NCBI RefSeq assembly: GCF_900182575.1
Contig: NZ_FXSZ01000010.1
Location: 5,809 to 69,808 of the forward strand
Reading direction: 5' to 3'
Length of the DNA stretch: 64,000 nucleotides
Origin: Solitalea koreensis
GTDB taxonomy: Bacteria; Bacteroidota; Bacteroidia; Sphingobacteriales; Sphingobacteriaceae
Under the pieces are notes generated by a model that saw only the letters and a list, made by a program, of their open reading frames with translations, had not been told where the DNA came from and did not search any database. A program made the translations under genes and the position numbers. Positions 43,499 to 52,094 of this stretch are shown one piece after another (position 1 is the first letter of the stretch; every line of letters starts with the position of its first letter).

Positions 43499-45589
43499 AT
43501 GGAAACACCAACGAAGCCTACACCTTCATCCGAAAAGTTGGATCAACAGTGCATCAACACGATTCGTTTTTTGTCGGTTGACGCCGTACAAAAAGCAAAC
43601 AGTGGTCACCCCGGTTTGCCTTTGGGTGCCGCCCCTATGGCATATACTCTTTGGACCAGATTTCTCAAGCACAATCCGACAAATCCACATTGGTTTGACC
43701 GCGACCGATTTGTATTATCAGCCGGTCATGGTTCAATGTTATTATACAGTTTATTACATCTCACCGGTTATAATTTGCCGCTGGAAGAAATAAAATTGTT
43801 TCGGCAATGGGGAAGTAAAGCTCCAGGACATCCTGAAAGAGGTTTAACGCCAGGTGTTGAAACCACAACGGGTCCGCTTGGACAAGGGTTTGCAAATGGT
43901 GTGGGTATGGCCATTGCTGAAGCGTATCTAGCCGCGCGTTATAATAAACCAGGATTTGAAATCATTAATCATTATACCTATGTACTTTTAAGCGATGGAG
44001 ATTTGATGGAAGGAGTAGCTTCGGAAGCTGCTTCACTTGCAGGACATTTAAAACTAAGCAAATTGATTTATCTCTATGATAGTAATCACATCACACTTGC
44101 ATCAGCAACCCCTGTAACATTTACTGAAAATCAGGCGCAACGATTTGAAGCGTACGCATGGCATACACAATCTGTTGAAGATGGAAATGATTTGGAAGCC
44201 ATCAGCAATGCCATTGTTGCGGCTCAAAAAGAGACGGAACGTCCATCAATAATCTTCATTCGAACGCATATTGGTTATGGTTCACCGAATAAGCAGGATA
44301 CTTGTGCAGCTCACGGTTCTCCTTTAGGAATAGAGGAAGTTAAACTAACAAAGGAAAAACTTGGATGGCAAGTCGAACCCGCCTTTCTTATTCCAGAAGA
44401 AGCATTGAAGAATTTTCGTAAAGCGGTTGAGTTAGGCAAACAATTGGAAACGAAATGGGAAAATAAATTTTCATTGTATGAAAAAGAACATCCGGAATCT
44501 GCATCAGAACTTCTTGGTCTCATCCACGGGAAACTATCAATTAATTGGGATGCGAATATTCCTGAATTCCCTGCGGATGAAAAAGGAATTGCATCTCGTG
44601 TTGCTTCGGGAAAAATCATGCAGGCTTTCTTTGAAATGATTCCCGGTTTTATTGGTGGATCTGCCGACCTAAATTCTTCCACACATACGGAATTAAAAAA
44701 TGTCGGAAATTTTGAAAACCCGTCCATGGCGGTGGGTGATTTGCAAGGATCGGCCGAAGGTGGCTGGAGTTATGCCGGACGTAATTTACAATTTGGAGTT
44801 CGTGAACATGGAATGGCTTCTATTTCAAATGGTATGGCAGCGCATGGTGGCCTTATTCCATTCTGTTCAACTTTCCTTACCTTTTCAGATTATATGCGTC
44901 CTGCAATTCGTCTCGCTGCATTAATGGAATTAAACTTAATTTATGTTTTCACACATGATAGTATAGCCATGGGCGAAGATGGACCAACACATCAGCCGAT
45001 TGAACATCTTGCAAGTCTAAGAGCTATTCCGAACCTGATTGTTATTCGTCCGAATGATGCCAATGAAACTGCAATGGCATGGCGTATAGCAATTGAATCT
45101 CGCAAAGCTCCGGTGGCATTGATTTTATCTCGCCAGGATTTACCAACTCTGGACAGAACGAAGTTTGCTTCAGCGGAAGGACTTCGTTTTGGTGCATACA
45201 TTTTGTCGGATGTGGCGGATGCAAATCCGGAAATTATTTTAATTGCGAGCGGATCTGAAGTGGACCTGATAGTAAAAGCAAAACAAAAATTAATCGAACA
45301 TAATATTTTGGTTCGTCTTGTTTCAATGCCGAGTTGGGAATTATTTGAAACACAAAAACAAGAATACAAGGATTCAGTTTTTCTTCCATCAGTTAAAACA
45401 AGAATTTCTGTTGAAGCAGGTGTATCACAAGGTTGGCATCGTTACGTTGGGGATTGTGGAGAAGTAATTGGCATTAACTCATTTGGTGCATCTGCTCCTG
45501 GAGGAGTAATGATGCATGAATACGGATTTACAGTTGAACATATTTGTGATTGCGCAATTGCTTTATTAAAAAAGAACAATCATGATTAA
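43499..45589 (+). CDS. tkt: transketolase
   Basis: 696 residues, full length. ThDP-binding region GDGDLMEGVASEA-like (LSDGDLMEG, ~residue 165), N-terminal VDAVQKANSGHPGLPLGAAPMAY, and the pyrimidine-domain glutamate in FGVREHGMASISNG. It transfers two-carbon units among sugar phosphates in the non-oxidative pentose phosphate pathway. Its last 8 bases overlap the start of rpiB, implying translational coupling. Confidence 0.96.
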   Translation: METPTKPTPSSEKLDQQCINTIRFLSVDAVQKANSGHPGLPLGAAPMAYTLWTRFLKHNPTNPHWFDRDRFVLSAGHGSMLLYSLLHLTGYNLPLEEIKLFRQWGSKAPGHPERGLTPGVETTTGPLGQGFANGVGMAIAEAYLAARYNKPGFEIINHYTYVLLSDGDLMEGVASEAASLAGHLKLSKLIYLYDSNHITLASATPVTFTENQAQRFEAYAWHTQSVEDGNDLEAISNAIVAAQKETERPSIIFIRTHIGYGSPNKQDTCAAHGSPLGIEEVKLTKEKLGWQVEPAFLIPEEALKNFRKAVELGKQLETKWENKFSLYEKEHPESASELLGLIHGKLSINWDANIPEFPADEKGIASRVASGKIMQAFFEMIPGFIGGSADLNSSTHTELKNVGNFENPSMAVGDLQGSAEGGWSYAGRNLQFGVREHGMASISNGMAAHGGLIPFCSTFLTFSDYMRPAIRLAALMELNLIYVFTHDSIAMGEDGPTHQPIEHLASLRAIPNLIVIRPNDANETAMAWRIAIESRKAPVALILSRQDLPTLDRTKFASAEGLRFGAYILSDVADANPEIILIASGSEVDLIVKAKQKLIEHNILVRLVSMPSWELFETQKQEYKDSVFLPSVKTRISVEAGVSQGWHRYVGDCGEVIGINSFGASAPGGVMMHEYGFTVEHICDCAIALLKKNNHD

Positions 45590-46070
45590 GACAGATTCAA
45601 AATCATCTTACAATCAGAAACAAATTGGCGTTGCTTCAGATCACGCAGGATTTGAATTGAAACAATATTTAAAGAAAATTTTACTTGATACAGGATATGA
45701 AGTTAGGGATTTTGGCAACATCCAAATGCAACCCAATGATGATTATCCAGACTACATTATACCACTCGCACGAGCAATAGCTGAGGGAAGTGTTACCCGT
45801 GGAATTGCGATTTGCGGAAGTGGCGTTGGTGCTTGTGTTGCTGCAAACAAAATAGCAGGAGTAAGAGCATGCCTGATTCATGAGAAGTTTTCCGCACATC
45901 AGGGAGTTGAAGACGATGATATGAATATGATTTGTTTGGGAGGAAGGGTGATTGATCAATCACTTGCATGGGAATTAACTTCCATATTTCTTTCAGCAAA
46001 ATTTAGTAAAGAAAAAAGACATATTCGTCGTCTTAAAAAAATTACTGCACTGGAGAACGGTCAAAAATAA
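45582..46070 (+). CDS. rpiB: ribose 5-phosphate isomerase B
   Basis: 162 residues of the RpiB/LacAB family: IGVASDHAGFELKQYL (Asp-His phosphate region) and the catalytic Cys in IAICGSGVGACVAANK. It interconverts ribulose-5-phosphate and ribose-5-phosphate. Starts inside the tkt stop region (ATGATTAAG overlap) and converges on pgl with 22 bp between stops. Confidence 0.94.
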   Translation: MIKTDSKSSYNQKQIGVASDHAGFELKQYLKKILLDTGYEVRDFGNIQMQPNDDYPDYIIPLARAIAEGSVTRGIAICGSGVGACVAANKIAGVRACLIHEKFSAHQGVEDDDMNMICLGGRVIDQSLAWELTSIFLSAKFSKEKRHIRRLKKITALENGQK

Positions 46071-46092
46071 AACAGCATTTCGTCCTCGTAAT

Positions 46093-46842
46093 CTAGTTTT
46101 TGATCGTAATTAATGATGCCGAAGCACGATCAACAAACCAGTATAATTCACCATTCACAGGTTGGATAAGGTGCGCAGGAATTTTATCCGGGCGATAAGC
46201 AGCAGTTAAAACTTCTTTTAAGATCACCGCTTTATTTTCTCCATTTACTAAAAAAAGAATTGCACCCGACTGGTTAATCAATGGTGCAGTCATCGTGATA
46301 CGAAACATTTTTTCTTCTTCAACATACACTGCCCTTATACCTACGGTTTGTTCATAAATAACATTTGTTCCGGGAAAGAGGGAAGCTGTATGTCCGTTCT
46401 CTCCAAGTCCCAGCAGCATGAGATCAAATCGAGGGGTTTCTTTTCCAAAAAAACAGTTTACTTCTTTTTCATAGTTAATTGCCGCTTCTTCAGGAGATAA
46501 ATTCACAGGTATGGCATAAATGTTCGCTTTTGGAATATCAATTTTATCAAGAAGAGTTATTTTTGCCTGATGCGCATTATTCTGCGTATCATTCAAAGAC
46601 ACACATCGCTCATCACCCCAAAAGACAACTGTTTTTTCCCATTCCACTTGCTCACGAAATGGAGATTCCGATAAAAGCGAATACAATCCTTGTGGTGTAG
46701 TTCCGCCTGAAAGTGAAACAACAAATCTGCCTCTTGCAGCTATGGATTTTCTACTAATGTCAATAAAAAACTCAGCAGCTGCTTTGCACAGTTCATCTGC
46801 TGTTTGAAAAACTTTAAGGTGGTATGTTGAATCAGCTGTCAT
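46093..46842 (-). CDS. pgl: 6-phosphogluconolactonase (DevB/SOL type)
   Basis: 249 residues from ATG 46842, which lies 1 bp beyond the zwf stop. A longer frame to 46929 only re-reads the end of zwf and is rejected. Motifs: FVVSLSGGTTPQGLY, the ERCV-like WGDERCVSL and LGLGENGHTASLFPG, all hallmarks of the SOL/DevB lactonases. It hydrolyses 6-phosphogluconolactone, the product of the adjacent zwf enzyme. Confidence 0.94.
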   Translation of the reverse strand: MTADSTYHLKVFQTADELCKAAAEFFIDISRKSIAARGRFVVSLSGGTTPQGLYSLLSESPFREQVEWEKTVVFWGDERCVSLNDTQNNAHQAKITLLDKIDIPKANIYAIPVNLSPEEAAINYEKEVNCFFGKETPRFDLMLLGLGENGHTASLFPGTNVIYEQTVGIRAVYVEEEKMFRITMTAPLINQSGAILFLVNGENKAVILKEVLTAAYRPDKIPAHLIQPVNGELYWFVDRASASLITIKN

Positions 46843-46843
46843 T

Positions 46844-48349
46844 TTATTCCTGAGGCATAACAATCCAACTGTGTCCGTCTTTTGCAATGAGTGCTTCAGC
46901 ATCTTCCGGTCCCTGAGTTCCGGCTTCATAGTTCGGGAAGTTCACAGAAGGATTCCTATCCCATGAATTGATAACCGGCATAAGCGTCTTCCATGCAGCT
47001 TCTACCTGATCAGAGCGCATAAACAAGGTAGAGTCGCCTTCCATAATATCCAGCAACAATGTTTCATATGCTTCTGGTGTTCCCGATGTATAGGATTCGT
47101 TATAGTTGAACTGCATATCAACAGGATATAGAAGCATAGTAAGTCCCGGACGCTTTGCCTGGAATCGCATACGGATTCCCATGTGTGGTTGTATATTCAA
47201 TACGAGCCTGTTGGGTTGCCAGTAACCTGTGGCTTCCGGTGGAAATGATTGATGTGGTACCGGCTTGAATTGTATCGTGATCACTGAATTTGTTTCATTC
47301 ATTCGTTTACCCGTTCGCAGATAAAAAGGAACGCCTTGCCACCTCCAGTTGTCAATGAATAATTTTAGTGCAGCAAAAGTTTCTTTCGTTGAATCTTTAC
47401 TCACATCGTTCTCTTCTCTATAACCTTTTGCCTTTTTTCCCTTAATCCATCCCGCTCCATATTGTCCGCGTACTGCAAACTGACGAACTCCTTCCGGACG
47501 AATTTTTCGTAAGGCGTTCAACACATCTACCTTTCGATTGCGTACTTCATCTGCTTCAAAAGAAACAGGAGGTTCCATGGTAACCAGACAGAGCAACTGC
47601 AAGAGGTGATTTTGTATCATATCACGAAGTGCACCGGCAGTTTCATAATAGTTTCCTCTGTTCTCTACGCCTAATTGTTCAGCTACCGTTATCTGAACAT
47701 GATCAATGTAATTACGGTTCCATATGGGTTCAAACAGGGCATTGGCAAACCGAAAGGCGAGAATATTCTGTACGGTTTCTTTTCCCAGATAATGATCAAT
47801 ACGATAAATCTGTGATTCATCAAAAATGGTATGCAGTAAATTATTCAGATGTTTGGCGCTTTCAAGATCGTGGCCGAAAGGTTTTTCAATGACAATGCGG
47901 CTTTGCAATTTATTGTCGGCCAGCCCCGAACTGCCTAACTTCAATGCTATTTCCTCAAAAAAAATTGGGGGAACCGCAAGATAAAAAATGAGATTCGCAG
48001 TTACTTTCCATTTTTTTTCAAATAGATTTATTTGTTTTTCTATAGCTCTATATGTAGAGACGTTATTAAAATCACCACTCTGGTAGCTAAGACACTTTTC
48101 GAATTGATCCCAATCATTTTTTTTTGATTCACCTCTCCTGGAAAACTTGTCTAAACCTTCACGCAAATGTTTCTGAAATTCATTTCCGGTATTTTCTTGT
48201 CGACCAACTCCGATCACTGCAAATTCATCTGGTATCCATTTATCCAACCACAGATTATAAATCGCAGGAATCAATTTACGCCATGTTAAATCACCGGTGG
48301 CACCAAGAATAATAATGATGGTTGGTTTTACCTTAGTTGTTTGTTCCAT
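46844..48349 (-). CDS. zwf: glucose-6-phosphate 1-dehydrogenase
   Basis: 501 residues from ATG 48349 (MEQTTKVKPTIIIILGATGD). The longer frame to 48433 overlaps gnd and is not used. NAD(P)-binding GATGDLTWRK and the substrate motif RIDHYLGKETVQN are clear. It oxidises glucose-6-phosphate to the lactone, making NADPH. Middle gene of the gnd-zwf-pgl operon; 4 bp after gnd. Confidence 0.96.
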   Translation of the reverse strand: MEQTTKVKPTIIIILGATGDLTWRKLIPAIYNLWLDKWIPDEFAVIGVGRQENTGNEFQKHLREGLDKFSRRGESKKNDWDQFEKCLSYQSGDFNNVSTYRAIEKQINLFEKKWKVTANLIFYLAVPPIFFEEIALKLGSSGLADNKLQSRIVIEKPFGHDLESAKHLNNLLHTIFDESQIYRIDHYLGKETVQNILAFRFANALFEPIWNRNYIDHVQITVAEQLGVENRGNYYETAGALRDMIQNHLLQLLCLVTMEPPVSFEADEVRNRKVDVLNALRKIRPEGVRQFAVRGQYGAGWIKGKKAKGYREENDVSKDSTKETFAALKLFIDNWRWQGVPFYLRTGKRMNETNSVITIQFKPVPHQSFPPEATGYWQPNRLVLNIQPHMGIRMRFQAKRPGLTMLLYPVDMQFNYNESYTSGTPEAYETLLLDIMEGDSTLFMRSDQVEAAWKTLMPVINSWDRNPSVNFPNYEAGTQGPEDAEALIAKDGHSWIVMPQE

Positions 48350-48353
48350 TTTA

Positions 48354-49772
48354 TTATTTCCTTTGATTCCAATGCGTGTGAAACACTCCTTCTTTATCGT
48401 TACGTTTATAGGTATGTGCACCAAAGTAATCACGCTGTGCCTGAATTAAATTGGCGGGCAGCCACCCACTACAGTAACTATCGTAATAAGCCAATGAGCC
48501 CATCATCGCAGGAAGAGGAATTCCGGTTTCTACTCCGATTTGAATTACTTTACGAATACCAATTTGTGAGTGGATTAATTTTGTTGAAAACAGGTCACTC
48601 AACAAAAGGTTTGATAAATTAGGTTGCTGCGTAAAAGCCAAACCTATATCTTCTAATAAGAAAGAACGGATGATGCATCCCCCTCTCCAGATTTTCGCAA
48701 TGTCAGCTAATTTTAAATCGTATTTATATGCTTGGGAAGCTCGGTTCAATAATTCCATCCCTTGAGCGTAAGTAGTGATCATCGAAAAATAAAGGGCTTG
48801 TTCTAACCAGCCTACTAATTCATTTTTGTTTCCGCTGAACTTGATTTCCTCATTCGTGAGCTTTAATTCTGCAGCTTGACGTTCTATTTTGTAAACCGAT
48901 AAGTCGCGCATGGAAACGGCAATATCAATAACAGGAAGTGGCACTTGTAATTTCATTCCATCTTCGGAAGTCCATCCCCCGGTGCCTTTTTGCTGAGCAC
49001 TATCAAGTATCATATCGATGAGACGGTTTTTTGTCAGCTCATCATTCTGTTTAAAAATATCAGCAGTAATTTCTATCAGAAATGATTGTACAATGCCTTC
49101 ATTCCATATTGAATATATTTTATGCAGTTCATCATTATTAAATCCTCCTGCTTTTTTTAACAAATGATAGGTTTCAGCGATGAGTTGCATCAATCCATAT
49201 TCAATTCCATTATGCACCATTTTTACATAGTGTCCTGTAGAACCAGGTCCCAGCCATGTTACACAAGGTTCATTATTCACTTTGGCAGAAATAGATTCCA
49301 GCATCGTTGAAACTCGTTCATACACACTTTTTGCCCCTCCTGGCATGATACTCGGACCATAGCGCGCCCCAGATTCTCCTCCTGAAATACCTACTCCCAT
49401 GAAATGAATTTTTGATTTTGCTAATTCATCAATCCTTTCATTGGTATCAGTGAAATGAGAATTACCGCAATCCATCAATAAATCATTTTCAGATAAAACC
49501 GGTTTTAGTTCATTGATTACCTCATCTACTACTTTTCCGGCAGGAACAAGTAACAGGATTACCCTCGGTTTTTTCAATCCATTCACAAACTCCTTTAGTT
49601 TTGATGTGCCCCTTATAGTTGGATCTCCGGCCTCTTTGTTCAATAATTCGACCTGTGAATTATTTTTATCAAAACCAATCACATTATATCCGTGATCGTT
49701 CATATTGAAAACCAGATTACGGCCCATAGTTCCCAAACCAATTATTCCGAAATCAAATTTTTGCTCTGTCAT
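48354..49772 (-). CDS. gnd: 6-phosphogluconate dehydrogenase, decarboxylating
   Basis: 472 residues from ATG 49772 (MTEQKFDFGIIGLGTMGRNL); an ATG at 49796 would add eight residues. Rossmann GLGTMGRNL, catalytic region GISGGESGARYGPSIMPGG and the C-terminal domain with HTYKRNDKEGVFH. It converts 6-phosphogluconate to ribulose-5-phosphate with NADPH. First gene of the operon, so oxidative-branch enzymes are made together. Confidence 0.95.
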   Translation of the reverse strand: MTEQKFDFGIIGLGTMGRNLVFNMNDHGYNVIGFDKNNSQVELLNKEAGDPTIRGTSKLKEFVNGLKKPRVILLLVPAGKVVDEVINELKPVLSENDLLMDCGNSHFTDTNERIDELAKSKIHFMGVGISGGESGARYGPSIMPGGAKSVYERVSTMLESISAKVNNEPCVTWLGPGSTGHYVKMVHNGIEYGLMQLIAETYHLLKKAGGFNNDELHKIYSIWNEGIVQSFLIEITADIFKQNDELTKNRLIDMILDSAQQKGTGGWTSEDGMKLQVPLPVIDIAVSMRDLSVYKIERQAAELKLTNEEIKFSGNKNELVGWLEQALYFSMITTYAQGMELLNRASQAYKYDLKLADIAKIWRGGCIIRSFLLEDIGLAFTQQPNLSNLLLSDLFSTKLIHSQIGIRKVIQIGVETGIPLPAMMGSLAYYDSYCSGWLPANLIQAQRDYFGAHTYKRNDKEGVFHTHWNQRK

Positions 49773-49796
49773 TTTTTTGTTCTTATCATGACTCAT

Positions 49797-50103
49797 CAAA
49801 AATTACTCCACTCCGAAATCCTGCCGGATTAATAGCGCGGCTTGAGGCTAAAGTCTTTTCGTTAACAAATTCTGAAATAATTATAACCTAATCGAGTGAG
49901 GAGTGAATGACCTAATACCAGATAATCTCTTTTTGTTGGGTTCAAAATTTGGCTACTCCCCTACTTATCATCTATTTGAAGTTGGTGAAATTCTTCGTCC
50001 ATAAAATTAGAGCATTTTGTAAATTTATATAGCAAATACCCCTAAGTTAAATGAATGCTTTTTTAAGGTTTGTTATCATATTGTTTTACTAATCTAAATT
50101 GAC
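49797..50103. other. upstream region of gnd, no gene seen
   Basis: AT-rich. Contains CTTGAGGCTAAAGTCTTT near 49842, a weak self-complement. No confident promoter match. Confidence 0.4.
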
Positions 50104-50309
50104 TTGACAACGATAATTAAAAAGCCCAGCCAATTCACCTACAAAATCAAACAAAACATTTATCAAATTGGGACTAATAAATATTCGATTGAATATTATG
50201 ACCCTTTAGGTGTTCACGTTATTACCTTGGTATTGACCATTCCAGAAGAAGCCAAGAGGAATGGATAAAGTACAAAGTGAATGAATTGTATCAGAAGGTC
50301 ACAACCTAA
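50104..50309 (+). pseudogene. frameshifted small protein gene
   Basis: Frame one from a possible TTG at 50104 reads through KYSIEYYDPLGVHVITLVLT and TIPEEAK, then stops at 50266-50268. The text continues sensibly in another frame (EEWIKYKVNELYQKVTT, ending at 50309). One indel near 50256 would restore about 68 residues. Family not recognised. Confidence 0.5.
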
Positions 50310-50405
50310 TTTTAAGAAAAAAGATCAAACTCCGAAGTTGCTTATCCTAATAGAAAAAATACCTGACTTTTTCAACAAACAAGCAACTTTCAGATTGAGT
50401 TAGCT

Positions 50406-51014
50406 GTGGTTTTCGGCCTATCGGGTTTTTCGGCTTCTTCAACAAAAAGGAGTCAAAAGAAGAAAAGGGAAGTGAGCAGCATTTCGGACTGGCAAAAAGT
50501 TCATGCTAATTTTCCCAAGGAAACCCGAAGCCGCATCCGTAAGGCCGAAAAGAACATTCAAATTAAGCAAGACCTTTCGCCTGAAGCCTTTTATCAATAC
50601 CATGAGCACATCTTAAAAAAGATAGGAAAGAAAATCAATTACTCTTATAAACTGTTTAAACGTATTCATGATGCAGCGCTAAGGAATAACTGTGGTAAAA
50701 TATCCTACGCGATTGATGAAAAAGGCACCATTCATTGTACTTCGTTTTTAGTATGGGATGCCGGTTGTACCTATGCCCTGCTAGGGGCTTTTGATAGGGA
50801 TTGCAATCCGAGTGGTGCCTCCAGCTTGTTATATTTTGAGGAAATCAAGTTTGCCTCCCAATTTGCGGATAACTACAATTTGGGTTGTACCATGAATAAA
50901 ACCCTGGGGTATGCTAAAGGACGCTTGGGTGCTACTTTATTATCTTATCATCATATATCAAAGCAAAAATCAATCTTACTTAAGTTTGCTCAACTATTAA
51001 CCCAAGATTTTTGA
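50406..51014 (+). pseudogene. N-terminally truncated FemAB/GNAT-like acyltransferase
   Basis: The frame codes 202 residues, of which the first ~25 are unlike any family. From SISDWQKVHANFPKETRSRI it follows the second half of FemAB-like GNAT proteins of Bacteroidota (ILKKIGKKINYSYKLFKRIH; FLVWDAGCTYALLGAF; GASSLLYFEEIKFA). The missing N-terminal half and decay on both sides argue for a relic, though an expressed fragment is possible. Full-length relatives are thought to modify cell-wall or surface lipids. Confidence 0.6.
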
Positions 51015-51170
51015 TCGAAATTTCATCGTAAATCCAGATTGGGATAAAGGGACCAAATACCTCAACTTACAGCTGAATAGCAATTACAGAAGAATGTGAT
51101 CCCGGAGTGGCTTTATCAGCTTTCTATTTTCTATGTCGATTTGTCTAAAAACGATAAAAGAAGCGATATT
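51013..51170 (+). pseudogene. short coding-like remnant
   Basis: DRNFIVNPDWDKGTKYLNLQ followed by LNSNYRR, then a shift to VIPEWLYQLSIFYVDLSKND. It reads like two in-phase halves of one unidentified protein separated by a frameshift near 51097. Its right part overlaps the small minus-strand membrane gene. Confidence 0.3.
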
Positions 51171-51280
51171 ACTGCAAGTACTAGTAATATATGTATAATA
51201 TTACCGTAGTTCCCCACGGTTAAACCAAGAAGCCATCCTATAACAAGGATTACAGCAACTATATACAAAATTCTTCTCAT
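51131..51280 (-). CDS. lmo0937-type small membrane protein
   Basis: 49 residues (MRRILYIVAVILVIGWLLGL ..., ending SFLDKST) with two hydrophobic helices joined by a Gly/Asn turn (TVGNYGNIIHILL). It matches the pattern of the lmo0937 family of tiny membrane proteins, known in many bacteria and often stress-induced; function unknown. Intact ATG and TAG; it is too short for most gene callers. Confidence 0.75.
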   Translation of the reverse strand: MRRILYIVAVILVIGWLLGLTVGNYGNIIHILLVLAVISLLLSFLDKST

Positions 51281-51380
51281 AGTAAGTGTTTATAAATTAG
51301 ATAGTTGAATATAATAATTTAAACGAAAATTTTAAATTATATTTATAAAATATATTGATAATGAATGATTTGTAAAAAAC

Positions 51381-51479
51381 ATGGAAAGTATTAATGAAGG
51401 ATTAGTTTCAGCGTTGAATGATCTCATTAAAATTAATTTTCATTATATAAATGAAAGGATCATGCCATTCTTCTATTAG
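51381..51479 (+). pseudogene. truncated DUF2383 (four-helix bundle) gene
   Basis: MESINEGLVSALNDLIKINF then a stop after 32 residues. The start matches DUF2383/PA2169-family proteins (ALNDLIKIN...), which are normally about 150 residues. The remaining three helices are missing, so this is a stub. Confidence 0.5.
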
Positions 51480-51827
51480 GTAAATCTTTTTCACGGATGT
51501 CAAATCCTATTCTAGTCTCAATTTTTTACTAAAATATCTGATTTCAATGTCCAGACAATTTTGTTTCAAGTCCTGATAACATAACACATGATAAATAGGT
51601 TCCCTTTATGTCTACCAGAAGGTGTAGGTAAGATTGATTCTCGAATCATATCTCAAACAATAAATACGACAGTTTAAAAGAATTAATTAAAAATATCATT
51701 CTAAATTCTTAGATTGTTTATAGTTATTGCATGCTTTTTGAATCGAACTAAAAATTGCAGAATACCACGTAAACGGATAGGACAACTTCTCCAAGTTTAT
51801 TGAACAAAGAATAAGAACAGCCAATAT
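51480..51827. other. non-coding stretch, nothing recognised
   Basis: AT-rich, many stops in all frames, no repeats with the rest of the window that I can see. Confidence 0.4.
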
Positions 51828-51916
51828 TAGCTGAAAACGCAGTTTTTTTTAAGACATTATTGATCCTGCACAAAAAATACAAAAACCGCATTTTCAGCTA
51901 GAAAAATGCGGTTTTT
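51828..51916 (+). promoter_or_regulatory. alternative hairpins ending in a strong terminator
   Basis: Segment A (51828-51847) pairs with segment B (51881-51900) over 20 positions with two wobbles. Segment B (51881-51893) also pairs perfectly over 13 bp with segment C (51904-51916), which ends in a T run. The two pairings exclude each other, as in antiterminator/terminator switches. The ABC-F gene lies downstream, but a promoter match at 52061 sits after the structure. Confidence 0.45.
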
Positions 51917-52060
51917 TTATTAAACAAAACCATCACTTCCTCTTTTCAAGGTAAAAAACCGCCATTTCAGTGGCCATAACTTAAACATAACGAAGCACAT
52001 GCCTTCTCTTTTTAAACTTACAAGCCTACATTTCTCTCACTATAACCAATGTCTTTCCCT

Positions 52061-52068
52061 TATCTTTG
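52061..52068 (+). promoter_or_regulatory. -7 promoter element of the ABC-F gene
   Basis: TATCTTTG, exact TAnnTTTG match, 26 bp before the TTG start at 52095. Confidence 0.5.
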
Positions 52069-52094
52069 CCAACAAAATTTAATATTCCCATACT

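Noticed and set aside
46843..46929. N-terminal extension of pgl overlapping zwf
   Set aside because: The extension is the zwf end read in another frame; ATG 46842 directly after the zwf stop fits the family start.
48350..48433. N-terminal extension of zwf overlapping gnd
   Set aside because: No family similarity; ATG 48349 gives the normal G6PD start.
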